This document shows positions 1 through 6,296 of a stretch of 32,145 nt of DNA, in pieces (positions within the stretch are counted from its first letter, which is position 1; each line of letters starts with the position of its first letter). The DNA is from Acetobacteraceae bacterium (GTDB lineage: Bacteria > Pseudomonadota > Alphaproteobacteria > Acetobacterales > Acetobacteraceae), in contig JAIXTK010000228.1 in assembly GCA_027483995.1 (NCBI GenBank), forward strand, positions 1 through 32,145, given 5' to 3'. The position numbers were made by a program, and so were the translations under genes. The notes below the pieces were generated by a model. The model saw only the letters and a program-made list of their open reading frames with translations. It was not told the origin of the DNA and did not search any database.

Positions 1-38
1 CCGTCCCGGCAGAACGCATCGTGGTTGGGGGGAAGTAA
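1..38 (+). CDS. 3' end of a D-2-hydroxyacid dehydrogenase paralogue (partial)
   Basis: Read from base 3, the + strand encodes VPAERIVVGGK followed by TAA at 36-38. This is almost the same as the C-terminus (VPAERIVVAGR) of the dehydrogenase encoded on the opposite strand just downstream, and the first 27 bases match that gene exactly in inverted orientation. The simplest reading is that the window begins inside the last codons of a second, convergently transcribed copy or close paralogue of that dehydrogenase. Only twelve codons are visible, so the function rests on this match alone. An inverted duplication limited to the gene end is the alternative. Confidence 0.55.
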   Translation, partial: VPAERIVVGGK

Positions 39-281
39 GGCCAGGGCTCTGCCCTGGACCCGGCAGGGGCGCTGCCCCTGCACCCCGCCAGGGACCTGAG
101 GTCCCTGGACCCACATCAGTTTGTTCCGCCTTCGGCGGGGGAGGGGCCATCGAGGCGGTAGAGAGACCCGGATGGCCCCTCCCCCGCCGAAGGCGGAAAA
201 GTGAAGGGGTCTGGGGCCTAAGGCCCCAGCGGGATCCAAGGGCGGAGCCCTTGGTCGGGGCCCGGGGCGGAAGCCCCGGCC
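39..281. terminator. Array of nested hairpins between two convergent genes
   Basis: This gap between two convergent stop codons is nearly all secondary structure. Three small hairpins (41-57, 63-81, 88-108) come first. A long perfect inverted repeat follows, with arms 124-151 and 171-198 and a 19-base loop. Three more small hairpins (211-229, 236-254, 262-279) close the array. The second set is the mirror image of the first, in the same order when read from the other strand. Its likely role is bidirectional transcription termination, although no U-run follows any stem. Function is inferred from position. Confidence 0.6.
124..198. repeat. 28-bp perfect inverted repeat
   Basis: Arms 124-151 and 171-198 are exact reverse complements and enclose 19 bases. 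Each arm also contains a shorter palindrome (CCGCCTTCGGCGG, at 126-138 on the left). The cruciform lies at the centre of the hairpin array between two convergent dehydrogenase genes, and the arms are the symmetry axis of the whole 1-320 region. Confidence 0.85.
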
Positions 282-1253
282 TTACCTCCCCGCAACCACG
301 ATGCGTTCTGCCGGGACGGGCTGGCCGGTGAGGTGGGCGGCGATGCATTCGGCGGCCATGAGGCCCATGTTGACCAGCGAGCCGTCGGTCACGCCCGAGA
401 CGTGCGGGGTGGCGAGCACGCGGGGGTGGGTGCGCAGGGCGTAGTCGGCGGGGGGCGGCTCGGTTTCGAACACGTCCAGCGCCGCGCCGGCGATGTGGCC
501 GCTGTCGAGGGCTGCGTGCAGGGCGGCTTCGTCGATCAGGCCGCCGCGGGCGGTGTTCACCAGCCAGCTGCCGGCCGACATCTGGGCCATGGCGGCGGCA
601 TCGATGATGTGGTGGGTCTGCGGCGCGTAGGGGCAGTGCAGCGACAGCACCTCGCTGTGGCGCAGCAGGGTGGGCAGGTCGGGCGCGGCGGCCACGCCGT
701 CGGGCAGGGCCGTGGCGCCGCCGGGGCGGCCGAGGGCCATGATGTGCATGCCGAAGGGCTGGGCGAGCAGGGCCACGTCGCGGGCGATGGCGCCGAAGCC
801 GAGCAGGCCGAGGCGCAGGCCCCTGATGTCGCGCACCTTGGTGGCGCCGCCGCGCCAGTTGCCGGCGGCGATGGTCTCGCCCAGGGCGCGGAAATCCTTG
901 GCCATGGCCAGGATCATGGCCAGCGTATGCTCTGCCACCGCGCGGGTGTTGGAGCCCGGGGCACGGGCCACCATGATGCCGCGGGCGCGGGCGCCTTCCA
1001 GGTCCACGTCGTCCACGCCCACGCCGTGGCGGGCGACGATCGACAGGCGGGCGGAGGCATCCAGCGCCGCGGCGGTGACCGGGCCCTGGCGGGTGAGGAT
1101 GGCGTGCGCCTGGACCTCGCGGGTGAGGGCCGCGACCGCTTCGGCACTGGGGTAGGGCGCCATGTAGTGGATGGTGCAGCCGGCCGCCTCCAGCACCGCC
1201 ACGGCGGGTTCGGCCAGGCGCGGGGAGGTCATGATCACGTCGAACCGGCTCAT
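282..1253 (-). CDS. NAD-dependent D-2-hydroxyacid dehydrogenase (SerA-like)
   Basis: A 323-residue protein of the D-isomer-specific 2-hydroxyacid dehydrogenase family, which oxidises D-2-hydroxyacids or reduces 2-oxoacids with NAD(P). The Rossmann motif GFGAIA is at residues 152-157. The catalytic Arg lies in NTARGG (R236), the Glu in DVFETEP (E263) and the His in TPHVSG (H284). It lacks the C-terminal ACT domain of long phosphoglycerate dehydrogenases, so calling it SerA would be too specific; a hydroxypyruvate or other 2-oxoacid reductase fits equally well. The ATG at 1251-1253 overlaps the stop of the upstream acyltransferase gene (ATGA), which fixes the start and indicates translational coupling. 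It is the last gene of a three-gene operon that ends in the hairpin array, opposite a convergent near-copy of its own 3' end. Confidence 0.85.
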   Translation of the reverse strand: MSRFDVIMTSPRLAEPAVAVLEAAGCTIHYMAPYPSAEAVAALTREVQAHAILTRQGPVTAAALDASARLSIVARHGVGVDDVDLEGARARGIMVARAPGSNTRAVAEHTLAMILAMAKDFRALGETIAAGNWRGGATKVRDIRGLRLGLLGFGAIARDVALLAQPFGMHIMALGRPGGATALPDGVAAAPDLPTLLRHSEVLSLHCPYAPQTHHIIDAAAMAQMSAGSWLVNTARGGLIDEAALHAALDSGHIAGAALDVFETEPPPADYALRTHPRVLATPHVSGVTDGSLVNMGLMAAECIAAHLTGQPVPAERIVVAGR

Positions 1254-2086
1254 GCTTCCGGCTCCCGTGTGGTGCGCTCGTAGTGCTTGAAATACTTGTC
1301 GGTGATGAGGTCGGTCTTCACCACGATGGCCACGTCCACGGTGTTGAACTGGCTGTCGATCACCGCGCCGTCGCCGACGAAGCCGCCCAGGCGCAGGTAG
1401 CCCTTGATCAGCGGTGGCAGGGCGGCCAGGGCGCGCAGCGGTGCGACCGTGGCGGGATCCAGGCGCCGCATCTCCACGTAGCGCGCGGCGACGGCGCGCG
1501 GGCGCAGCTCCGGCGGGGCCAGGTGATGGGCGTGCAGGTAGGTCAGCTCGGTGGCCAGCGCGTCGGGGTCGGTGCCCGGCAGGCTGGCGCAGCCGAACAT
1601 CAGGCCGATGCGATGGCGGAAGACATAGGCGGCGATGCCGCGCCACAGCAGTTGCATCACGGCGCGGTTGCGGTGGGCCAGGTCCACGCAGGAGCGGCCG
1701 AGTTCCATCACCTCGCCGGGGAAGGCGATCACGGCGCCAAGCTCGTATTCGTCGGCGGAGTAGAAGCCGCCGGCGCGCTGGGCCGCCTGGCTGCGGATCA
1801 GGCGGTAGGTGCCGACCACGCCTTCCGGGCCCGGGCCGATGGCGTGGTCGACCACCAGCAGGTGGTCGGCCACCGCGTCGAACCGGTCGCGGTCGCGGTG
1901 GGTGGCGCGGGTGGCGTCATCGGGGTGGGCGCCCATTTCCTCGTAGAAGATGCGGTAGCGCAGCGCCTGGGCGGCATCGATCTCGGCGGCAGTGGTGGCG
2001 ATGCGCACGCCGAGCGTGCCGCTGCGCAGCTCGCCGAAGCCGGCCTCCGGGTCGGCGGGGGCATCGAGCATGGTGGGAATGTTCAC
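1250..2086 (-). CDS. olsB: L-ornithine N-acyltransferase (OlsB family)
   Basis: A 278-residue GNAT-fold acyltransferase. It resembles OlsB, which transfers a 3-hydroxyacyl chain from acyl carrier protein to ornithine in the first step of ornithine-lipid synthesis. Family features visible are the acceptor-side stretch RYRIFYEEMGA, the central ELGRSCVDLAHRNR region, FGCASLPG, and a C-terminal segment with SQFNTVDVAIVVKTD. The start is a GTG at 2084-2086 that overlaps the Fur stop codon (GTGA); an in-frame ATG five codons later is the alternative. The gene is coupled on both sides, to fur upstream and the dehydrogenase downstream. The second ornithine-lipid enzyme, OlsA, is not in the window. 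The family call is fairly secure; the exact substrate is inferred. Confidence 0.78.
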   Translation of the reverse strand: MNIPTMLDAPADPEAGFGELRSGTLGVRIATTAAEIDAAQALRYRIFYEEMGAHPDDATRATHRDRDRFDAVADHLLVVDHAIGPGPEGVVGTYRLIRSQAAQRAGGFYSADEYELGAVIAFPGEVMELGRSCVDLAHRNRAVMQLLWRGIAAYVFRHRIGLMFGCASLPGTDPDALATELTYLHAHHLAPPELRPRAVAARYVEMRRLDPATVAPLRALAALPPLIKGYLRLGGFVGDGAVIDSQFNTVDVAIVVKTDLITDKYFKHYERTTREPEA

Positions 2087-2547
2087 GGGCGGCGGGTCCC
2101 GTTCGGCGCGCGCTTCGGCGCGGCGGCTTCGGTGGGCTGGGCCTCGCGCCGGCGGCCGAACAGCTCCAGCCGGTGGGAGACGAGGTCGAAGCCCAGGCGG
2201 ATGGCGATGGCCTTCAGCACGCGCTCATGCTCCGGGTCCTCGAACTCGATCACGCGGCCGGTCTCCACATCGATCAGGTGGTGGTGGTGGCCGTGCTCGG
2301 TGGGTTCGTAGCGGGCGCGGCCGCCGCCGAAATCCCGGCGTTCCAGGATGCCGCGCTCCTCCAGCAGGCGCACGGTGCGATAGACGGTGGCAATCGAGAT
2401 GCGCGCATCCAGCTGCACCGCGCGGCGGTACAGCTCCTCCACGTCGGGGTGGTCGTCGGCGTCTGACAGTACGCGTGCGATCACGCGGCGCTGCCCCGTC
2501 ATCTTGAGGCCCCGTTCGACGCAGAGGCGTTCGATGCGGCTTTCCAT
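2083..2547 (-). CDS. fur: Fur family metal-responsive transcription regulator
   Basis: A 154-residue Fur-family repressor. It has an N-terminal winged helix whose recognition helix carries the family signature ATVYRTVRLL (residues 53-62), followed by a dimerisation and metal domain. That domain holds a His cluster, HGHHHH, at residues 85-90, then LIDVETGRVIEF. The CxxC pairs that bind structural zinc in enterobacterial Fur are absent; the only Cys is in the N-terminal helix. This matches the alphaproteobacterial Fur/Mur branch, where iron or manganese is sensed without that site. The start at 2545-2547 has GGGAGA seven bases upstream; an upstream in-frame ATG would add 12 residues with no homology. 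It is the first gene of a coupled operon with olsB and the dehydrogenase. Whether iron, manganese or another metal is the effector cannot be told from sequence. Confidence 0.88.
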   Translation of the reverse strand: MESRIERLCVERGLKMTGQRRVIARVLSDADDHPDVEELYRRAVQLDARISIATVYRTVRLLEERGILERRDFGGGRARYEPTEHGHHHHLIDVETGRVIEFEDPEHERVLKAIAIRLGFDLVSHRLELFGRRREAQPTEAAAPKRAPNGTRRP

Positions 2548-2612
2548 CCGATCTCCCGTGCCCACCGTGGCCCACGCCCCCAATTGCTGCCTTCAGGGCA
2601 TGGCGGCGCCCA

Positions 2613-2644
2613 ACGGCACGGGTGGGCCGCACCCACCGTGCCGT
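2613..2644. terminator. Strong GC hairpin downstream of mucR
   Basis: ACGGCACG (2613-2620) and GTGGG (2622-2626) pair with CCCAC (2632-2636) and CGTGCCGT (2637-2644), leaving one bulged G and a five-base loop. It lies about 85 bases past the mucR stop and 66 bases before the fur start on the same strand. It could end mucR transcripts or lie in the fur leader. There is no U-run, so termination is an inference from position and stem strength. Confidence 0.4.
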
Positions 2645-2727
2645 ATCAGGACCTGCGTAGCCGATCGGGGCTCGCCGTGTCCATGCAGGGGGGGCGGGCT
2701 GCCCCGCCGTTCAGCCCCGCGCGTTGC

Positions 2728-3135
2728 TCAACGGGCGCGCGGCTTGGTGCCGAGGCCGATCTTCTTGGCCAGGGAGGAGCGGTGGCTGGCGTAGTCCGGC
2801 GCGACCATGGGGTAGTCGGCCGGCAGGCCCCAGCGCTCGCGATACTGGTCGGGCGTGAGGTTGAAGGAGGTCTTGAGGTGGCGCTTCAGCATCTTGAGCT
2901 TCTTGCCATCCTCCAGGCAGATGATGTGGTCGGCGAAGACGGATTTCTTCACCGGCACGGCGGGCGTTGGCTTATCGGCCTGCGCCGGCTCGCGCCCCAC
3001 GGTGGACAGGGTGCGGTACACGTCCTGGATCAGGGCCGGCAGGGCATCCGGCATCACGTTGTTCTTGGAGACATGGGCGGACACGATCTGCGCTGTCAGC
3101 GCCAATACATCGGCAGTTCCGGCGTCGTCGGACAT
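2728..3135 (-). CDS. mucR: Ros/MucR family transcriptional regulator
   Basis: A 135-residue protein with the MucR layout. The N-terminal oligomerisation region (residues 1-45) is followed by a variable linker and the single prokaryotic zinc-finger domain with ICLEDGKKLKMLKRHLKTS. The highly conserved tail YRERWGLPADYPMVAPDYA comes next. MucR proteins act as nucleoid-like silencers on AT-rich DNA and in relatives control exopolysaccharide, motility and cell cycle. C73, D76 and H86 of the finger are present. The final ligand, usually His about four or five residues after H86, is Ser90-Phe91 here, so zinc binding may be weakened or lost. The start at 3133-3135 has AGGGG upstream. The gene is divergent from a small tusA-like gene across about 100 bases that include an AT-rich TATATATGAAT stretch, a plausible autoregulatory site. 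Confidence 0.88.
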   Translation of the reverse strand: MSDDAGTADVLALTAQIVSAHVSKNNVMPDALPALIQDVYRTLSTVGREPAQADKPTPAVPVKKSVFADHIICLEDGKKLKMLKRHLKTSFNLTPDQYRERWGLPADYPMVAPDYASHRSSLAKKIGLGTKPRAR

Positions 3136-3238
3136 TCATGGCCCCTTTCATGGGTTTGGACTTGCCGTATATATGAATCGGGCGACACCGCTTCGCAACG
3201 GACGTTTTTGCGGGACGACAACATTGGACGAGGTGGCC
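3136..3238. promoter_or_regulatory. Divergent mucR/tusA intergenic region
   Basis: This 103-base gap separates two divergent start codons and must hold both promoters unless one is read from further away. The stretch CCGTATATATGAATC (near 3166-3180) is unusually AT-rich with several TpA steps for this GC-rich window, the type of DNA that MucR proteins prefer. I could not fix convincing -35/-10 pairs on either strand. Confidence 0.35.
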
Positions 3239-3487
3239 ATGGCCGAGGACGGCGACACAGCGGCGGACCGCACGCTGGACATCACGCGCGACCTCTGCCC
3301 GATGACCTTCGTGCGCACCCGCCTGGCGCTGGACCGGATGGCGCCGGGGCAAACATTGCTGGTGGTGCTGAAGGGCGAGGAGCCGCGGCGCAACGTGCCG
3401 CGCAGCGCGCGCGACCACGGCCACACGGTGCTGTCGGAGGAAACCGGGCCGGACGGGCTGACGCGGCTGCTGCTGCGCCGCGCCTGA
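3239..3487 (+). CDS. TusA-like sulfurtransferase
   Basis: An 82-residue protein of the TusA/SirA fold, a family that carries persulfide sulfur for tRNA thiolation, molybdenum cofactor synthesis or sulfur oxidation. The hallmark CPMT follows a short beta strand near the N-terminus (LDITRDLCPMTFVRTRLAL), in place of the common CPxP, and the active-site Cys is kept. The rest (PGQTLLVVLKGEE, then RNVPRSARDHGHTVL) matches the alpha/beta sandwich. The ATG at 3239 is preceded by GAGG. An in-frame ATG at 3174 would add 22 residues that do not look like family sequence. The stop lies five bases from the convergent phasin stop. The sulfur acceptor is unknown. Confidence 0.72.
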   Translation: MAEDGDTAADRTLDITRDLCPMTFVRTRLALDRMAPGQTLLVVLKGEEPRRNVPRSARDHGHTVLSEETGPDGLTRLLLRRA

Positions 3488-3492
3488 GCGCC

Positions 3493-3972
3493 TTATGCCT
3501 TGGCCTGCTTCACCAGGTCGCGCAGTTCATCGAGCGCTTCGGCCACGCGGCTGTTGAGGGCGCCGAGCGCCTCGCCATTGGCCTTCTGGATCAGCTCGCC
3601 CATCTCGCGGGTGTTGGCCACCGCGCGTTCATAGGTGGCCTTCAGCAGTTCGGCCTGCTTGGCGGCCTTGTCTTGCGGGCCGTCGCCGCCGGCCAGGGCC
3701 TTCAGCGTTTCCGTCAGCTCCGCCATCGTTTGCTGCATGATTTCCATGTGCCGGCGGGCGACCGCCTGCGCACCTTCCAGGGCGATGCGGTTGGCGGCCG
3801 ACAGCGCTTCCAGGTTGCGCTGGTGGGCGCGCATCAGCGCATCGGCCCCCGGGGCGCCGGGCAGCTTGAGGTCGCCCAGCATCTTCTGGAATTCCTCCAC
3901 CCCCGGCAGGGTGCCGCCGGGCCAGGACATGTTCTGCCAGGGATTGGGCGGCCACGACTTGTCGCTGGGCAT
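3493..3972 (-). CDS. Phasin family protein
   Basis: A 159-residue, Ala-rich, mostly helical protein with the phasin pattern. A Pro/Trp-rich start (residues 1-25) leads into long amphipathic helices such as NLEALSAANRIALEGAQAVARRH, with a heptad-like Ala/Leu spacing through to LRDLVKQAKA. Phasins coat polyhydroxyalkanoate granules and set their size and number; some serve as general stress proteins. The start at 3970-3972 has AGGAAGGA upstream. It is four bases downstream of a TetR-family gene on the same strand, so the two are very likely one operon. No PHA synthase or depolymerase lies in the window. Confidence 0.82.
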   Translation of the reverse strand: MPSDKSWPPNPWQNMSWPGGTLPGVEEFQKMLGDLKLPGAPGADALMRAHQRNLEALSAANRIALEGAQAVARRHMEIMQQTMAELTETLKALAGGDGPQDKAAKQAELLKATYERAVANTREMGELIQKANGEALGALNSRVAEALDELRDLVKQAKA

Positions 3973-3976
3973 GGAA

Positions 3977-4585
3977 TTATCCTTCCTGTTCCGTGAAGGG
4001 TACGTCGGGCGTGGGTTCGGCGGCGCGGCGTGGGGAGAGCCATCCGGCGGCTTGTTCGGCGCGTGACAGGGCGCGGTCCAGGGCTGCCATGGTGGCGGAG
4101 AGGTCGGCGCTGTCGTCCTTCTGCCAGGCCTGCACAGTGTAGCCCCAGACGGCGAGCAGGCCGGCGGCGCGCAGGGGCAGGGGGCCACCGCCGCAGCCGG
4201 AGGCGTCCAGCAGCCAGGCCATGCTGCGCAGGCTGGCGCCGGCCAGCAGTGCTGCGGCCAGGGGATCGAAGGGCACGCCGCGCAGCAGGGCGATCACGCC
4301 GGCGCGGTGGGCCTGCAGGAAATCGATGCGGCGCATCACGAGATCAAACAGCCGATCGCGCGGCAGGCCCTCGGCCGGGGCGTCCTTCAGCGCGAAGGCG
4401 TCGGCCATGGCGCCGAAACGCCGCAACAGGGCGCAGCGATCGGGGATGTGGCGCCGGGCGGCATCGAGCGGGAGGCCCGCGGCGCGTGCGGCGGCAGGGA
4501 TGGAGAGCCGCGCCCAGCCGCGCGCGGCAATCTCCTCGAAACAGGCGGCGACGAGGGCCGCTTCAATGTCCGGTGCGTCGTCCAT
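3977..4585 (-). CDS. TetR family transcriptional regulator
   Basis: A 202-residue protein with an N-terminal helix-turn-helix of the TetR type: IEAALVAACFEEIAARGWARLSIPAAARAAGLPLDAARRHIPDR spans two lead helices, the turn and the recognition helix (about residues 8-50). An all-helical ligand domain follows. The recognition region is less typical than in classical TetR proteins, and some resemblance to COQ9-like folds cannot be excluded. It lies directly upstream of the phasin gene with a four-base gap, so control of granule-associated genes or of its own operon is the natural guess. Upstream lies the compound palindrome that separates it from proC. The ligand is unknown. Confidence 0.68.
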   Translation of the reverse strand: MDDAPDIEAALVAACFEEIAARGWARLSIPAAARAAGLPLDAARRHIPDRCALLRRFGAMADAFALKDAPAEGLPRDRLFDLVMRRIDFLQAHRAGVIALLRGVPFDPLAAALLAGASLRSMAWLLDASGCGGGPLPLRAAGLLAVWGYTVQAWQKDDSADLSATMAALDRALSRAEQAAGWLSPRRAAEPTPDVPFTEQEG

Positions 4586-4647
4586 GGGCGGAAGATGGGG
4601 GCGCGGGGCGGGAATGTCACCCGGATTTCAGGGGGGAAGAAAGGATT

Positions 4648-4683
4648 CTTCTTTTTCTGAAGAAAAAGAAGCAAAAAGACTTT
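4648..4683 (+). repeat. AT-rich hairpin repeat, copy 1
   Basis: A 36-base unit: perfect hairpin with arms CTTCTTTTTC (4648-4657) and GAAAAAGAAG (4662-4671) around loop TGAA, then CAAAAAGACTTT. The same 36 bases recur exactly at 23496-23531 and 30381-30416. It is sharply AT-rich in a GC-rich setting and lies in the proC-tetR gap. Confidence 0.9.
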
Positions 4684-4687
4684 ATGA

Positions 4688-4724
4688 GTTTGATGCGGAA
4701 AGGCCCGGTCTCTCCGCATCAAAC
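4688..4724. terminator. GC hairpin within the proC-tetR compound palindrome
   Basis: GTTTGATGCGGA (4688-4699) pairs perfectly with 4713-4724 around a 13-base loop. Two AT-rich hairpins facing each other flank it (4648-4671 and 4740-4763), so the whole 4648-4763 block is one large imperfect palindrome. It lies just past the proC stop on the minus strand. Read that way, the stem is followed about a dozen bases later by T-rich DNA, so it may end proC transcripts. Termination is inferred. Confidence 0.5.
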
Positions 4725-4727
4725 GAA

Positions 4728-4763
4728 CAAAAGTTTTTTGGTTCTTTTTTTCAAAAAAGAACC
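4728..4763 (-). repeat. AT-rich hairpin repeat, diverged inverted copy
   Basis: Read on the minus strand this is a 24-base hairpin with arms GGTTCTTTTTT and AAAAAAGAACC followed by AAAAAACTTTTG. It has the same length and layout as the three exact copies but different bases: outer stem pairs GG/CC and TTTTTT/AAAAAA replace CT/AG and TTTTTC/GAAAAA. It faces copy 1 across the central GC hairpin. Confidence 0.7.
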
Positions 4764-4770
4764 GCTTGCT

Positions 4771-5571
4771 TTACCCTGCCAGCTCCCGCGAGCGCTTCGT
4801 GGCGGCCGCAATCGCCTTGGAGAGTGCGGCCGGCATGGCGTCTGATTCCATCAGCACGGACAGCGCCGCCGCCGTGGTGCCCCCGGGGCTGGTGACGTTC
4901 TTGCGCAGTTGGGCCGCGTCTTCCGCGCTCGCTGCGAGCAGGGCGCCGGAGCCGGAGACGGTTTCGCGGGCCAGCTGGCGGGCCAAAGCGGGGGGCAGGC
5001 CCTGTTCCAGCCCGGCCTGCTCCATCAGTTCGGCCAGCAGGAACACATAGGCCGGGCCGCTGCCGGAAACGGCGGTGACGGGGTCGATCAGGCCTTCGTC
5101 GTCCACCCAGGCCACGGAGCCGATGGCGGCGAGCAGCGTGTCGCACAGGGCGCGCTGGGCGGCGGAGACGCCGGGGCCGGGGCAGGCGACGGTCACGCCC
5201 TGGCGCACCGCGGCCGGGGTGTTGGGCATGGCGCGCACGATGGCGGCGTTGTCGCCGAGCAGGGTGCGCATGCCCGAGAGGGTGCGGCCGGCCATGATGG
5301 AGAGCATCACGGCATCGCCGGCGAACCGGGCATAGAGCGGCAGGGTCTCGGCGGCGTTCTGCGGCTTCACGGCCAGCACGATGGCGGCGGGCCTGAAGCC
5401 GGCGGGGATGGCGGCGGCATCGGCCACCACCGTCACTTCCGGGCCCGGCGAAGGCGGCAGCATCGGGTCCACGGCGATGGAGGGGGCCAGGCCGCGTTCG
5501 CGCCAGCCGGCGAGCATGGCGCCGCCCATCTTGCCGAAGCCGACGAGCAGGATGGGGGGGATGTTGGTCAT
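4771..5571 (-). CDS. proC: Pyrroline-5-carboxylate reductase
   Basis: A 266-residue cytosolic enzyme that reduces 1-pyrroline-5-carboxylate to proline with NAD(P)H, the last step of proline synthesis. The N-terminal Rossmann domain has GFGKMGGAM at residues 11-19 and the nucleotide-domain stretch IVRAMPNTPAAVRQG. The C-terminal helical domain carries the ProC signature, including VSGSGPAYVFLLAE and VTSPGGTTAAAL. Length matches the family. The ATG at 5569-5571 has GGAGG eight bases upstream; longer readings run into the YbjN gene. A YbjN-domain gene ends 31 bases upstream on the same strand, so the two are probably cotranscribed. Downstream lies the compound palindrome. Confidence 0.95.
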   Translation of the reverse strand: MTNIPPILLVGFGKMGGAMLAGWRERGLAPSIAVDPMLPPSPGPEVTVVADAAAIPAGFRPAAIVLAVKPQNAAETLPLYARFAGDAVMLSIMAGRTLSGMRTLLGDNAAIVRAMPNTPAAVRQGVTVACPGPGVSAAQRALCDTLLAAIGSVAWVDDEGLIDPVTAVSGSGPAYVFLLAELMEQAGLEQGLPPALARQLARETVSGSGALLAASAEDAAQLRKNVTSPGGTTAAALSVLMESDAMPAALSKAIAAATKRSRELAG

Positions 5572-5602
5572 GGGCGTGCCTCCGCGTGAAGGCATAAGCA
5601 AA

Positions 5603-6106
5603 TCACGCTTCGCCGACGCACTCCAGCATGGCGGCCTGCAGCGCCTCGGCGGGGGACTTGCCGCCCCAGAGCACGAACTGGAAGGCGGGGAAGAAGCGCT
5701 CGCATTCGCTGATGGCGATGTCCACCATGTCTTCCAGGCTTTCGGCGGAGGCGCCGGGGGCGCCGCGCAGCAGCACGGAGTGGCGGAAGACCGGCATCCC
5801 GTCGGCGGCATCCAGGCCGAAATGGCCGATCCACAGCCGGTCATTGGCCAGGGCCAGCAGTTCATAGAGTGCCGCGCGGCGGCGTTCCGGCACCTTCAGG
5901 TCGAAGGCGCAGGTGAAGTGCATGGCGCTGATTTCGTTCGACCAGGAGAAATACAGCCCGTAATCGCACCAGCGGCCGGGGGCTTCGGCGGCCATTTCGG
6001 ATTCGCTGCGCCGGTCGCACAGCCAGTCATTGGCCGCGACGATCTGCTCGACGACATCCAGCGGATTGGCGGCCAGGTCGCTGTAGGTGGCTGCATGGGC
6101 GGACAT
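5603..6106 (-). CDS. YbjN domain-containing protein
   Basis: A 167-residue protein of the YbjN superfamily, built around a fold like that of type III secretion chaperones. The visible core runs from PLDVVEQIVAANDW through WCDYGLYFSWSNEISAMHFTCAFD to ELLALANDRLWIGHFGLD and ends with FPAFQFVLWGGKSPAEALQAAMLE. Its function is not established; it is a conserved soluble protein often found next to proC in alphaproteobacteria. The start at 6104-6106 is supported by GGGAGA seven bases upstream, and the reading frame further upstream shows no conserved sequence. It is likely cotranscribed with proC. About 190 bases separate it from ubiK upstream. Confidence 0.8.
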   Translation of the reverse strand: MSAHAATYSDLAANPLDVVEQIVAANDWLCDRRSESEMAAEAPGRWCDYGLYFSWSNEISAMHFTCAFDLKVPERRRAALYELLALANDRLWIGHFGLDAADGMPVFRHSVLLRGAPGASAESLEDMVDIAISECERFFPAFQFVLWGGKSPAEALQAAMLECVGEA

Positions 6107-6296
6107 GCGGTGTCTCCCCAAGGGTGAACGGTGCCGCGACTTCGGTCGCCACACGCATAAGCCTAGGCAAGTGCTTGGGGGTGTCGCAAGAGCGAATCAA
6201 GAGACAGTCGTATGAACTTAAACTGCCGTGTTAAGATTCGCGTATGCTGCGGGTGCGTTAGCATCTGTCCCGCGCAGCGGACCCTCACGCCCAGAC

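Noticed and set aside
282-1646. A longer 454-codon reading of the dehydrogenase frame
   Set aside because: The extra N-terminal 131 residues lie over olsB in another frame and are Arg/Pro-rich; the ATG overlapping the olsB stop is the natural start.
6219-6237. CTTAA-N9-TTAAG dyad between the YbjN-domain gene and ubiK as a CtrA site
   Set aside because: The spacing between TTAA halves is nine, not seven, and neither neighbour is a usual CtrA target; an unknown operator remains possible.
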